Notes: generated from the letters alone by a model not told the origin. 34,254 nt of DNA from Lachnospiraceae bacterium (GCA_017473905.1 JAFUJA010000021.1:1-34254); one strand, 5' to 3'. Counted from the first letter of the stretch, positions 14,799 to 23,687 are shown. Numbers and translations are program-made.

Positions 14799-15614
14799 AT
14801 GAGCGTACTTGAAGTCAGCAATATTCATAAAACCTTTGATAAAGAAGAAGTTTTAAAAGGAATCAGTTTTACCCTTGAAAAAGGAGAAGTGCTTGCCATC
14901 ATCGGTTCTTCCGGCGGTGGTAAAACTACCTTGCTTCGTTGTTTAAACCACTTGATTATTCCGGACAAAGGAAGAATCACCGTTAATGACGATGTGATTT
15001 TTGATTCCGAAAGAACAGATAAAATTTCCGAAGCGGAACTGCGTAAAAAGCGTCTTCATTTCGGTCTGGTATTCCAGCAGTTTAATCTGTTTCCCCAGTA
15101 TAACGTAATGAAGAATCTTACCCTTGCAGCTTATCTTCTGGAAGATGAACGTATCAAAAAAGAGAAGGGCAGTAAGGAAGACCGTAAGGCAGCCCATGCA
15201 AAAGTGGACGCCAAGGCAGAAGAAATTCTGAAGAAAGTCGGTCTTTACGAGAAGAAGGATGCTTATCCCTGTGAACTTTCCGGCGGACAGCAGCAGCGAG
15301 TGGCGATTGCCAGAGCCCTGATTTTGAATCCTGATATTCTTTGTTTCGATGAGCCTACCAGCGCGCTGGATCCTGAACTGACCGGTGAAGTATTGAAGGT
15401 AATCAGCGGTCTGAAATCTTCCGACAGTACCATGATTGTGGTAACCCATGAAATGGAATTTGCCCGTCGTGTTGCGGATAAAATCATTTTTATCGCAGAC
15501 GGTATCATCGAGGAAGAAGGCACTCCCGAGGAAGTGTTTGAGCATCCCAAGAGTGAAAAAATGAAGAACTTCTTCAGCAAATCGGTAGAAGTTATTTCCG
15601 GTGGAGAATCATAA
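14799..15614 (+). CDS. Amino acid ABC transporter ATP-binding protein (GlnQ-type)
   Basis: This 271-residue ATPase powers the importer. It shows Walker A GSSGGGKTT, the Q-loop LVFQQFNLFPQYNV, the signature LSGGQQQRVAIARAL, Walker B ILCFDEPTSALDPE and the H-loop VTHEM. It is about 25-30 residues longer than typical GlnQ, because of a charged Lys/Glu-rich insert at about residues 108-140 and a loop after the first strands. AGGAGGAAG precedes the ATG, 12 nt after the permease. Its TAA overlaps the next ATG by one base. Confidence 0.94.
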   Translation: MSVLEVSNIHKTFDKEEVLKGISFTLEKGEVLAIIGSSGGGKTTLLRCLNHLIIPDKGRITVNDDVIFDSERTDKISEAELRKKRLHFGLVFQQFNLFPQYNVMKNLTLAAYLLEDERIKKEKGSKEDRKAAHAKVDAKAEEILKKVGLYEKKDAYPCELSGGQQQRVAIARALILNPDILCFDEPTSALDPELTGEVLKVISGLKSSDSTMIVVTHEMEFARRVADKIIFIADGIIEEEGTPEEVFEHPKSEKMKNFFSKSVEVISGGES

Positions 15615-17344
15615 TGAAAATCAGTCTGATTGGAATCAATGCCAAATACATACATTCAAATCCTGCCATATACAGCTTGCGCTCCTGCGTAAAAGACTAT
15701 CGCAATATGGTGGATTTACAGGAATATACCATTAACCAGAGACGTGAGGAAATCCGTCAGGAGATATATGCAGGCCGGCCGGATGTGCTGGCTTTTTCCT
15801 GTTATATCTGGAACATTACCCTGATTGAAGAGCTTCTTTGGGACTTACACAAAATCCTTCCGGAAGCGGAATTCTGGCTTGGCGGTCCGGAAGTATCCCA
15901 CAATCCGGAAGAGGTACTCGGTCGTCTTCCCATGGTAAAAGGAATTCTTGTCGGGGAAGGAGAAGTATCTTTCCCTGCCCTGGTTTCTTTTTATGGAAAA
16001 GAACATCATAAAAATGCGGACAATCACATATACTTAAAAGAGATTCCCGGAATTTACACAAGAGAGTTAGTAACGCCCTGTCCGCCGCCCTGTGAGTTGG
16101 GAGATATTCCTTTCTGGTACGATGAAGCGGGTACGGGAAAGCTTTCCGGGGAGTTTGAAAACAGGATTCTATATTATGAATCCTCCAGAGGCTGCCCGTT
16201 TTCCTGCAGCTATTGTCTGTCTTCCGTGGAGAAAAGTCTCCGGTTCCGTCCTTTGGATATGGTAAAAAAAGAGCTGGATTTTTTCCTCGATAACAAGGTT
16301 CCCCAGGTGAAGTTTATTGACCGTACTTTTAACTGTAAAAAACAACGGTCTCTTGCCATCTGGCAGTATTTAAAAGAGAAGGATAACGGAATTACCAATT
16401 TCCACTTTGAGATTGCGGCAGACCTTCTTAGTGAGGAAGAACTGGAGTGTTTATCAACCCTGCGACCCGGTCAGGTACAGCTTGAAATCGGGGTTCAGAC
16501 CACGAATGCCTGTACTCTGAAAGAAATCCGCCGCATAACGGATATGGACAGGCTGAGCCGGAATATTGCGAGGCTGCGTTCCTTTGGAAACATGCATCTG
16601 CATCTGGATTTGATTGCGGGTCTTCCCTTCGAAGACATGGATTCTTTTATCCGCTCTTTTAATGAAGTTTATGCCATGGGCGGGGACGATTTGCAGCTTG
16701 GATTCCTAAAAGTGCTCCACGGCTCTTTTATGGAAGAACAAAAGCACACCTACGGCATTTTACATGAGGAAAAAGCTCCTTACGAGGTATTATCTACCAA
16801 TTGGATTTCCTATGAAGATGTGGTACGCTTGAAGCAGGTGGAAGAGATGGTGGAGCTGTATGCAAATTCGGGACAGTTCGGCATTACCATGGGTGCGCTG
16901 GAGAAGGAATTTGAAAGTCCGTTTGCCATGTTTGATGCCCTTGCCGCTTTTTATAAAAAGGAGGGCTATTTTACCAATGCACCGGCGCGGAGCCGTCGCT
17001 ATGAGGTGTTGCTTGCCTTTGTGGAACATATTTTTCCGGATAAAAAAGAAGCGTACCGCATGAAGCTTACCCTTGATTTTTATCTTCGGGAGAAGCCCAA
17101 GAGCAGACCTGCGTTTGCCCTGCCTGAGGACAGAGGACTTATGCGGGCATTTCTGGATAAAGAAGAGAGGGAGGCTTATTATCTGCAGGGCAGGGAAGGG
17201 CTTACCCGGGCACAGATTGCGGCAGGGATACATTTAGAGCCTGTGTCAGAGTCTGTGATTCTGTTTATGGATTACGCGAAACGAAATCCCTTGAATCATA
17301 ACGCGGAGTGTACGGAGGTTCCCGTGTCATATCTGAGGGGATAA
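15614..17344 (+). CDS. B12-binding radical SAM protein (DUF4080 type)
   Basis: The 576-residue protein begins with a B12-binding-like Rossmann region (about residues 1-150, including VLAFSCYIWNITLIEELL and WLGGPEVSHNPE). A radical SAM domain follows with Cys194-x3-Cys198-x2-Cys201 in SSRGCPFSCSYC. The rest matches the DUF4080 C-terminal layout. Reaction unknown; cobalamin-radical SAM enzymes often methylate unreactive carbons. No DxHxGG B12-coordinating motif is obvious, as in many of this class. It starts at TAATG, sharing one base with the ATPase stop, so its translation is coupled to the amino acid importer. Confidence 0.87.
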   Translation: MKISLIGINAKYIHSNPAIYSLRSCVKDYRNMVDLQEYTINQRREEIRQEIYAGRPDVLAFSCYIWNITLIEELLWDLHKILPEAEFWLGGPEVSHNPEEVLGRLPMVKGILVGEGEVSFPALVSFYGKEHHKNADNHIYLKEIPGIYTRELVTPCPPPCELGDIPFWYDEAGTGKLSGEFENRILYYESSRGCPFSCSYCLSSVEKSLRFRPLDMVKKELDFFLDNKVPQVKFIDRTFNCKKQRSLAIWQYLKEKDNGITNFHFEIAADLLSEEELECLSTLRPGQVQLEIGVQTTNACTLKEIRRITDMDRLSRNIARLRSFGNMHLHLDLIAGLPFEDMDSFIRSFNEVYAMGGDDLQLGFLKVLHGSFMEEQKHTYGILHEEKAPYEVLSTNWISYEDVVRLKQVEEMVELYANSGQFGITMGALEKEFESPFAMFDALAAFYKKEGYFTNAPARSRRYEVLLAFVEHIFPDKKEAYRMKLTLDFYLREKPKSRPAFALPEDRGLMRAFLDKEEREAYYLQGREGLTRAQIAAGIHLEPVSESVILFMDYAKRNPLNHNAECTEVPVSYLRG

Positions 17345-17363
17345 GAAAAGGAATGTAATATAC

Positions 17364-18716
17364 ATGGTTTTTAGCAGCTTGCAGTTTATTTATATATTTC
17401 TGCCGGTGTTTTTTATGGTGTATTTTCTTACACCTGCGAAAGACCGGAATGTGATTCTCTATCTGGGAAGTCTGGTATTTTATACCGTGGGTGTGATTGA
17501 GTGTCCCTGGTATCTTCTTTTACTGCTTTCTTCCGTGCTTGTGGATTTTGCAGCAGGACTTGCCATGGGAAAGGGGAAAAAAAGAAGAACGTTTTTCCTG
17601 ATTGCCGGCGTAGGGTATCATCTGGTGTTTTTGATATTTTTTAAATATATGAATCAGTTTATTCCGGAGAATAACTGGCTTCTTCCGGCGGGAATCAGTT
17701 TTTATTCCTTCCAGGGAATCTCTTATCTGGCGGATGTTTACCGGAAAAAATGTAAGCCCGAGCCTTCTTTCCTGAAGGTCGCAACATACATTTCCATGTT
17801 TCCACAGCTGATTGCAGGCCCCATTGTGACCTACGACGAGGTGGCAGACCATCTGGATAAAAGGAGGCATTCCAAGAGAAGATTCCTGAAAGGAATGGAA
17901 TTTTTTATCGGCGGACTTGCCTTAAAAGTTCTTCTCGCAAACCCTATGGGAAGTCTTTTTACGGAGCTTGGAACCATTGGCTATGAATCTGTATCCACCC
18001 CTCTTGCCTGGATGGGAATTCTGGCTTTTACATTCCAGATTTACTTTGATTTCTTCGGTTATTCTTTGATGGCAATCGGTTTGGGATACTGTATGGGATT
18101 TAAGCTGCCTAAGAATTTTAACCATCCTTATATGAGTAAAACCATGACGGAATTCTGGCGCAGATGGCATATTACCCTGGGCAGATGGTTCCGGGAATAT
18201 GTGTACATTCCCATGGGAGGAAACCGGAAAGGCGGCTTTCGGACCCTGATAAATCTTGCCGTGGTATGGTTCCTTACGGGGATTTGGCACGGCAGCAGTG
18301 TAAACTTTCTGATGTGGGCAGGTTTTATTTTAATATTTATCCTGCTTGAGAAGTTATTTTTACGTAAAATCATGGAAAAATTCTCCCTGTTGGGACATTT
18401 GTACATGTTTTTACTCATTCCCTTAAGCTGGGTATTTTTTGCCATTACGGATTTTTCCTCAATTCTTGTTTTTATGGGAAGACTGTTTCCCTTTGACGGA
18501 AATTTCGGAGTTTATCCCGGGGATTATCTGGAGTATCTGGGAAGCTATTGGTATTTGTTTATACCTGCGTTTTTCCTGGCAACACCCCTTCCGTATAAAT
18601 TGTACGGGAAGTGTCCCGTCGCCTTAAAGGTAGTGGGAATGCTTGTGCTTCTGGGCGGAGCGACCTATTGCATGTTCAGGGGAATGAACGATCCCTTTTT
18701 ATATTTCAGATTCTAA
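17364..18716 (+). CDS. MBOAT-family O-acyltransferase (AlgI/PatA-like)
   Basis: The 450-residue polytopic membrane protein (about ten to eleven helices) moves acyl groups across the membrane onto surface polymers. The MBOAT core is clear: ISFYSFQGISYLADVYR near residue 112, FPQLIAGPIV, NFNHPYMSKTMTEFWRRWHITLGRWFREYVYIP, and TGIWHG with the catalytic His309. The next gene encodes an SGNH protein, the usual partner in alginate/peptidoglycan/teichoic acid acetylation systems. AAAGGAA precedes the ATG. The polymer modified here is unknown. Confidence 0.93.
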   Translation: MVFSSLQFIYIFLPVFFMVYFLTPAKDRNVILYLGSLVFYTVGVIECPWYLLLLLSSVLVDFAAGLAMGKGKKRRTFFLIAGVGYHLVFLIFFKYMNQFIPENNWLLPAGISFYSFQGISYLADVYRKKCKPEPSFLKVATYISMFPQLIAGPIVTYDEVADHLDKRRHSKRRFLKGMEFFIGGLALKVLLANPMGSLFTELGTIGYESVSTPLAWMGILAFTFQIYFDFFGYSLMAIGLGYCMGFKLPKNFNHPYMSKTMTEFWRRWHITLGRWFREYVYIPMGGNRKGGFRTLINLAVVWFLTGIWHGSSVNFLMWAGFILIFILLEKLFLRKIMEKFSLLGHLYMFLLIPLSWVFFAITDFSSILVFMGRLFPFDGNFGVYPGDYLEYLGSYWYLFIPAFFLATPLPYKLYGKCPVALKVVGMLVLLGGATYCMFRGMNDPFLYFRF

Positions 18717-18746
18717 AAGGGACGTAAAAAACAGGAGTCGGATAAG

Positions 18747-19688
18747 ATGAAGAAACAGACAGGAAATAATATTCCCATGATTCTGTTGTCTCTTCTGTTT
18801 GTGTTGGATGTATTTCTGGTGTCGGGATATTTTTATCCGGATGCGGAAGGAAATTTCTGGGTTAAAATGCTTGCATTTCCCAACAGATACGAGGTACAGG
18901 AAGAGTACGGAGAACTTGCGGATGAAAATATGGAAGAAGTGCTTCCCTCAGAGTCTGAGGAAAACCCGGAAACTACGGGGGATATTATAGGCATTATTGA
19001 GGCGGAAGCGGAAGAAGAGCAGAAGGATAATGACCAAGAGAAAGTAATTACGATAGAAGATGTGCAGGCCCTTGCGGGGAGTATGGAAATATCCTACGCC
19101 AACTCGCTTTTTATAGGGGATTCCAGAATGGTGGGAATCAAGAAGTTTTCCGGCCTGGAAGAAGGTACCTTTTATGCGGACACGGGAATGAGTATTTATA
19201 ATGTTTACCGTGGGGAAAAGGTGGAAGGATATCCTCGTAAAATAAAACTGGAGGATTTGCTTGCGGATGCTGATTTTGACAGAATTTATGTGATGATGGG
19301 AATCAATGAGCTGGGGTATCATTTCGATGTAACCAAGTCCCATTACGACGAATTTATCAACTTCCTTCGGGAACGGGAGCCGGATGCGGAGATTTATTTA
19401 CAGGCCAATCTTCATGTGACGGCCAAAAGTTCCGCAAGGGATTCGGTTCACAATAACGAAGGGCTGGACAAAATGAATGAAATGCTGGCGGAGTATGTGG
19501 ACGGAGAGCATATTTTTTATATGGATATCAATCCCATGTTTGATGATGAAAACGGGGCTTTGGACAGCGAATATACGGGAGACGGCGTTCATGTAAAAGG
19601 AAAATACCATGCCGCCTGGCTTGAATGGATAACGGAGGAAACGGCCTTTATTGAAGCATGGCTTGCTTTAAACGGGGCGAAGGAGTAA
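18747..19688 (+). CDS. Membrane-anchored SGNH-hydrolase-like protein, MBOAT partner
   Basis: The 313-residue protein has one N-terminal helix (about residues 10-28), an acidic Glu-rich linker (about 48-100) and an SGNH domain. Visible blocks are FIGDSRM (Ser126), a Gly in YADTGMS, MGINELG (Asn187) and DGVHVKGKYH (Asp279, His282), giving a full catalytic set outside the cell. It most likely transfers the acetyl group delivered by the MBOAT protein, 30 nt upstream, onto a wall or capsule polymer, as in AlgI-AlgX/AlgJ or PatA-PatB pairs. Confidence 0.88.
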   Translation: MKKQTGNNIPMILLSLLFVLDVFLVSGYFYPDAEGNFWVKMLAFPNRYEVQEEYGELADENMEEVLPSESEENPETTGDIIGIIEAEAEEEQKDNDQEKVITIEDVQALAGSMEISYANSLFIGDSRMVGIKKFSGLEEGTFYADTGMSIYNVYRGEKVEGYPRKIKLEDLLADADFDRIYVMMGINELGYHFDVTKSHYDEFINFLREREPDAEIYLQANLHVTAKSSARDSVHNNEGLDKMNEMLAEYVDGEHIFYMDINPMFDDENGALDSEYTGDGVHVKGKYHAAWLEWITEETAFIEAWLALNGAKE

Positions 19689-19703
19689 TACGAAGGAGAA
19701 TAT

Positions 19704-20354
19704 ATGACTCAGAAAGAACGAATCAGGGAAATTCTTGCCTGTCTGGACAGGGAATACGGCACGCAGTACAAGTGTTATCTGAATCACGACAATGCGTGGC
19801 AGCTTCTGATTGCCACTATTTTAAGTGCCCAGTGTACGGACGCCAGGGTAAATATCGTAACGAAGGATTTATTTGTAAAATATCCGGATTTGCAGGCTTT
19901 TGCGGATGCGAAGGTTTCGGAACTTGAAAAGGATATTTATTCCACGGGTTTTTATCATAATAAGGCAGTCAATATTATCGGATGTGCCAAAGAATTGGTG
20001 GAAAAATACGGGGGAGAGGTGCCTTCGGACTTAGACAGTCTGACAGCTCTGCCCGGTGTGGGAAGAAAAACCGCCAATGTCATCAGAGGGAATATTTACC
20101 ATGAGCCCAGTATCGTGGTGGATACCCATGTAAAAAGAATCAGCAAAAAGCTGGGCATTACAAAAGAAGATGATCCCGTGAAAGTTGAATTCGATTTGAT
20201 GAAAAAACTTCCAAAGGATCATTGGATTCTGTATAACATACACATTATTCAGTTGGGGCGTACCATTTGTAAGGCGCCTAATCCAAAATGTCAAGAATGC
20301 TTTCTTGCTCATTTGTGCCCTCAGGCCGCAGGTCGTAAAGGTACTTCAAAATAG
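19704..20354 (+). CDS. nth: Endonuclease III
   Basis: The 216-residue base-excision repair enzyme removes oxidised pyrimidines and cuts abasic sites. The helix-hairpin-helix LPGVGRKTANV carries catalytic Lys122, and VVDTHVKR carries Asp140. The 4Fe-4S cluster ligands are Cys189, Cys196, Cys199 and Cys205 with the canonical 6-2-5 spacing. AAGGAG precedes the ATG, 15 nt after the SGNH gene. Its last 77 nt, including part of the cluster motif, overlap the convergent gene on the other strand. Confidence 0.96.
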   Translation: MTQKERIREILACLDREYGTQYKCYLNHDNAWQLLIATILSAQCTDARVNIVTKDLFVKYPDLQAFADAKVSELEKDIYSTGFYHNKAVNIIGCAKELVEKYGGEVPSDLDSLTALPGVGRKTANVIRGNIYHEPSIVVDTHVKRISKKLGITKEDDPVKVEFDLMKKLPKDHWILYNIHIIQLGRTICKAPNPKCQECFLAHLCPQAAGRKGTSK

Positions 20355-20928
20355 GACCTTTGGTTAAGCCCGGAAGAAGGGATGCGTTGCTGATTAAGTA
20401 ATCAAGACCGGCAGTATTTCCTTCTTCGTTGTAAACAGAAGCGAGAGTACGGTAAGTGCCCATCAGGTCACTTTGTATGGATACGGCATATTCTAAAAAG
20501 AGTTTCGTGTTTGCGTAGTCTTTTTGCTCATAAAAATATTCGCCTATCGTCTGCAGATGTCTTGCTAACAGGGTGAAGTTCTGGTCGTATTCCGACAGGA
20601 TTTCCAGATTGGCTGCACCGTAGCGGAGTTTTAAATCCGTGTTGGTAATATAACCCAGATTCACGATTTTGACCGTGGCGGCGTGTTGGATAAATTTAGC
20701 GGAATCTTCTATGGGGTCGGGAATTTCTTCGACAAATACGTTAAGGATTTCCTCCGGCAGGACGATATAGTTTAAGTCGTCCAGAGGTTGTTTTCTGGTG
20801 GCATCCGCTTTCATTTCTTTTTCCCAGAAGGCGGCGGTTCCCTTTTTTTGCTTTTTATTGTGTTTTTTTATTTCGTATGCAAGCCAGATACAGAAGACTA
20901 TAATACTTGCCAAAATAGCGAAATTCAT
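20278..20928 (-). CDS. Membrane-anchored TPR-like protein of unknown function
   Basis: This is the only clear minus-strand gene. The product of about 216 residues has an N-terminal helix (about residues 3-20), then a lysine-rich stretch. The cytoplasmic domain has helix pairs resembling tetratricopeptide repeats (IGEYFYEQKDYANTKLFLEY, then TYRTLASVYNEEGNTAGLDYL). AAAGGA (complement of 20938-20943) lies 9 nt before the chosen ATG at 20928; the ATG at 20961 lacks a site. The 3' end overlaps nth by 77 nt. Family not recognised. Confidence 0.75.
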   Translation of the reverse strand: MNFAILASIIVFCIWLAYEIKKHNKKQKKGTAAFWEKEMKADATRKQPLDDLNYIVLPEEILNVFVEEIPDPIEDSAKFIQHAATVKIVNLGYITNTDLKLRYGAANLEILSEYDQNFTLLARHLQTIGEYFYEQKDYANTKLFLEYAVSIQSDLMGTYRTLASVYNEEGNTAGLDYLISNASLLPGLTKGPILKYLYDLRPEGTNEQESILDILD

Positions 20929-20935
20929 ATATAAT
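20907..20935 (+). promoter_or_regulatory. Promoter of the 34-residue protein gene
   Basis: TTGCCA and consensus TATAAT are 17 nt apart, overlapping the start of the minus-strand gene. Confidence 0.55.
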
Positions 20936-20975
20936 ATCCTTTCAATATGTTTAAGTTTCAAGGAGGACTTTTACC

Positions 20976-21080
20976 ATGATGAACTTACATAATAAGCGGT
21001 CTAAAAAAGTGATTGCAAGCGTAATTATTATCGTGCTTGTTCTCGCCATGATTGTTCCCGTATTGGCTTATATCGGCTAG
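20976..21080 (+). CDS. 34-residue single-helix membrane protein
   Basis: A short ORF begins MMNLHNKRSKKVIAS and continues as one hydrophobic helix (about residues 13-32), ending LAYIG. AAGGAGG at 20960-20966 lies 9 nt before the ATG. A sigma-A-type promoter lies at 20907-20935. The Lys/Arg-rich start followed by a helix predicts an N-in single-span protein. Similar tiny proteins (for example DUF4044-like) occur in Firmicutes, but I cannot confirm membership. It could be a small regulator of a membrane complex. Confidence 0.7.
   Translation: MMNLHNKRSKKVIASVIIIVLVLAMIVPVLAYIG
20989..21018 (-). promoter_or_regulatory. Promoter candidate for the minus-strand gene
   Basis: Read on the minus strand, TTGCAA (21013-21018) and TATTAT (20989-20994) are 18 nt apart. 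The element lies inside the small ORF. Confidence 0.4.
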
Positions 21081-21146
21081 GGATACCGCATTAGATTAAG
21101 TATAAAACGAAACCGTTAATTTTTCAATGGAATGAGGAATATGAGA

Positions 21147-22637
21147 ATGAAAATGAAAATGAAAAGAGCAATACAGGTTCTTTGCATTGGAGTACTTCTC
21201 GCCGGGGTTGTGGCAGGAGGTACCACAATTGCAGATGCCAAAGCACCGGCCAATATTCAAAAAGGCGTATATCTGGAAGATCTGGATATTTCCGGCATGA
21301 CGGGTGAACAGGCCCGCGCCGAAGCGGAAACTTACGTTGAATCCATGAAGCAGTGCGTACTTACCCTTCAGGGGCAGGACGGTGCAAGCGTGGATGTAAC
21401 CGCGGGAGAGCTTGGTCTTACATGGAACAACCCGGAGATTATCGATAATGCATTAAATCTTGGTCAGACAGGTAATGTTGTTGCCCGTTACAAGGAATTA
21501 AAAGATGCGGAAAACAACGGCTGCCGTTTCGATATGGAACTTGCGCTGGATGAAGAACTGACAAGAACTTTTATCGAAAACAACAGTGCGATTTTAGGAA
21601 AAGAGGCCCGGAATGCAGGTTTAAGCCGTGTAGACGGAGAATTCGTTATCACGGAAGGCGTTGCGGGAGTGGATGTGGATATCGAAGCCACAATTGCTTC
21701 CATGGAAGGTCTTTTGGATACCAACAGAGGGGCAGCAGGTGTTGATGTGGAGCTGGTTACTGTTGTAACAGATCCTGCAGGCACTTCAGAGCAGCTTGCC
21801 CAGGTAAAAGACCTGCTGGGTACTTTTACCACCAGTTATAAAACCTCCAGTAAGGACCGTAGCGCAAATGTAGCAAACGGTGCCCGTCTGATTGACGGAA
21901 CGGTTCTGTTCCCGGGAGAAGAATTTTCGACTTACGAAGCAGTAAAACCTTTTACTGCGGCAAACGGCTATTATATGGCCGGTTCTTACTTAAACGGTAT
22001 GGTTGTGGACAGTATGGGCGGCGGTATCTGCCAGGTGTCCACTACGTTATATAATGCGGTTCTCCGTGCTGAGCTGGAAATAACCGAGAGAAACAGTCAC
22101 TCCATGATTGTTACTTATGCGGATATCTCTGCGGATGCAGCAATTGCAGAATCCTCAGGTAAGGATTTTACATTTGTGAACAATACGGAGTACCCCATCT
22201 ACATTGAAGCATTCACAACTACGGAGAAGAAGGTTACTTTTAATATCTACGGTGTGGAAACCCGTGACGAGAACCGTACCGTGGAATTTGAGAATGAAAT
22301 TATCCAGACCATACAGCCGGATTATGAAAGAATTATTCCTGATCCCAATCAGGGCGTCGGATATGTATCCGTACAGTCCGCCCATGTGGGATATAAGGCA
22401 AAACTTTGGAAGATTGTAAAAGTAAACGGAGAGGAAGTAGAGAGAATTCAGGTGAATTCCAGCTCCTACGCCATGTCTCCCAGAACCGCAGTAGTCGGTA
22501 TCAATACTGCCAATCCTCAACGCCTTGCGGAAATCAATGCGGCAATCGCAACTGCAAACATTGACCATGTAAAAGGTGTTGCAGCGGCGCTTTATGCCCA
22601 GGAAGTAGCGGAAGCTGCGGGAACACCGGCAGAATAA
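21147..22637 (+). CDS. VanW-family cell-wall protein
   Basis: This exported protein of about 496 residues has an N-terminal signal/anchor (about residues 8-27). A peptidoglycan-binding-4-like region follows (about 40-220). The VanW domain (about 225-370) is marked by FTTSYKTSSKDRSANVANGA, LFPGEEFSTYEAVKPF and GGGICQVSTTLYNAVLRAELEI. A G5-like beta region and an Ala-rich end complete it. VanW genes accompany some vancomycin-resistance clusters but are widespread in Clostridia with an undefined wall role. Five Met codons crowd the start; GAGGAA at 21134-21139 best fits the ATG at 21147, while 21132 is the longest choice. Confidence 0.9.
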   Translation: MKMKMKRAIQVLCIGVLLAGVVAGGTTIADAKAPANIQKGVYLEDLDISGMTGEQARAEAETYVESMKQCVLTLQGQDGASVDVTAGELGLTWNNPEIIDNALNLGQTGNVVARYKELKDAENNGCRFDMELALDEELTRTFIENNSAILGKEARNAGLSRVDGEFVITEGVAGVDVDIEATIASMEGLLDTNRGAAGVDVELVTVVTDPAGTSEQLAQVKDLLGTFTTSYKTSSKDRSANVANGARLIDGTVLFPGEEFSTYEAVKPFTAANGYYMAGSYLNGMVVDSMGGGICQVSTTLYNAVLRAELEITERNSHSMIVTYADISADAAIAESSGKDFTFVNNTEYPIYIEAFTTTEKKVTFNIYGVETRDENRTVEFENEIIQTIQPDYERIIPDPNQGVGYVSVQSAHVGYKAKLWKIVKVNGEEVERIQVNSSSYAMSPRTAVVGINTANPQRLAEINAAIATANIDHVKGVAAALYAQEVAEAAGTPAE

Positions 22638-22650
22638 AGAAAAGACAGAA

Positions 22651-22680
22651 AGCCGGCTACTTTTACAACAGTAGCCGGTT
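22651..22680 (+). terminator. Terminator after the VanW gene
   Basis: CCGGCTAC (22653-22660) pairs with GTAGCCGG (22671-22678). The following T run is short. Confidence 0.6.
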
Positions 22681-22697
22681 TGTAATTTGGTGAGGAT

Positions 22698-23687
22698 ATG
22701 AAAACAGGTAAAGTATCGGAAAGCATTTTGAAGCGTTCCGTTTTAAAAGAAGTAAAATACCGCAGGGAGGAAGTTCTCGTGGGGGCTGCCCCGGGAGAGG
22801 ACTGTGCCGTACTTGCCCTTGCAGAGGATGAAGTATTTATAACGGGTACTGACCCGGTTACCGGAGCGGTAAAAGACATCGGTAAGCTTGCGGTTCATGT
22901 GGCGGTAAACGATATTGCGGCTTCCGGCGGAGAACCCATAGGACTTTTGATTTCTGCCCTTTTACCGGAAGGGACGGAAGAAGGGGAATTAAAAGAAATG
23001 GCCCGTCAGGTGGGAGGCGAGTGTGAGAAATTACAGATTCAGCTTCTCGGAGGTCATACGGAGGTAACAGGTGCCGTAAACCGTCCGATTCTTACCGTAA
23101 CGGGAATCGGTAAGGCAAAAAAGCAGGCCTTTTTACAGACCGGGGGTGCCAAGGCAGGTCAGGACCTGGTGATGACCAAGTGGGCAGGAATGGAAGGCGG
23201 CAGTATTATTGCCAAAGAAAAGGAAGAGGAATTAAAGACACGATACCCCCTTTCTTTTATCAGGGATGCCCAGCAGATGGACGGATTTTTATCCGTTTTG
23301 CCGGAATCACGTATTGCAGCAGTCCGGGGAGCCTCTGCCATGCATGACGTAACCGAAGGGGGCATTTTCGGAGCCCTTTGGGAAATGGCATCCGCCGCAG
23401 GAACGGGACTGGAAGTTGATTTAAAGAAGATCCCCATCCGTCAGGAAATTGTGGAAATTTGTAATTTTTATGAGATAAATCCTTACATGCTTACTTCTAC
23501 GGGGAGTCTGCTGATTGCCACTGACAAGGGGCATGACCTTGTAAGGGAACTTGAGAAGGAAGGAATTCCCGCAGCTGTAATCGGTAAGCTTACGGAGGGA
23601 AATGACAGAGTGATTTTAAACGACGGGGAGAAGCGGTTTTTAGAGCCGGCAAAACCTGATGAATTGTATAAGACAATTACATTTTAA
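22698..23687 (+). CDS. AIR-synthase-related (HypE/ThiL-like) protein
   Basis: The 329-residue protein of the PurM/HypE/ThiL/SelD ATP-binding superfamily shows GAAPGEDCAVLAL, DPVTGAVKDIGKLAVHVAVNDIAASGGEPIG, LLGGHTEVTGAVNRP and HDVTEGGIFGALWEMA. It most resembles the stand-alone AIR-synthase-like proteins of Clostridia annotated as hydrogenase-maturation-like. The HypE C-terminal Cys is absent (the sequence ends YKTITF), so a HypE thiocyanate role is unlikely. GGTGAGGA just precedes the ATG. Substrate unknown. Confidence 0.83.
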   Translation: MKTGKVSESILKRSVLKEVKYRREEVLVGAAPGEDCAVLALAEDEVFITGTDPVTGAVKDIGKLAVHVAVNDIAASGGEPIGLLISALLPEGTEEGELKEMARQVGGECEKLQIQLLGGHTEVTGAVNRPILTVTGIGKAKKQAFLQTGGAKAGQDLVMTKWAGMEGGSIIAKEKEEELKTRYPLSFIRDAQQMDGFLSVLPESRIAAVRGASAMHDVTEGGIFGALWEMASAAGTGLEVDLKKIPIRQEIVEICNFYEINPYMLTSTGSLLIATDKGHDLVRELEKEGIPAAVIGKLTEGNDRVILNDGEKRFLEPAKPDELYKTITF

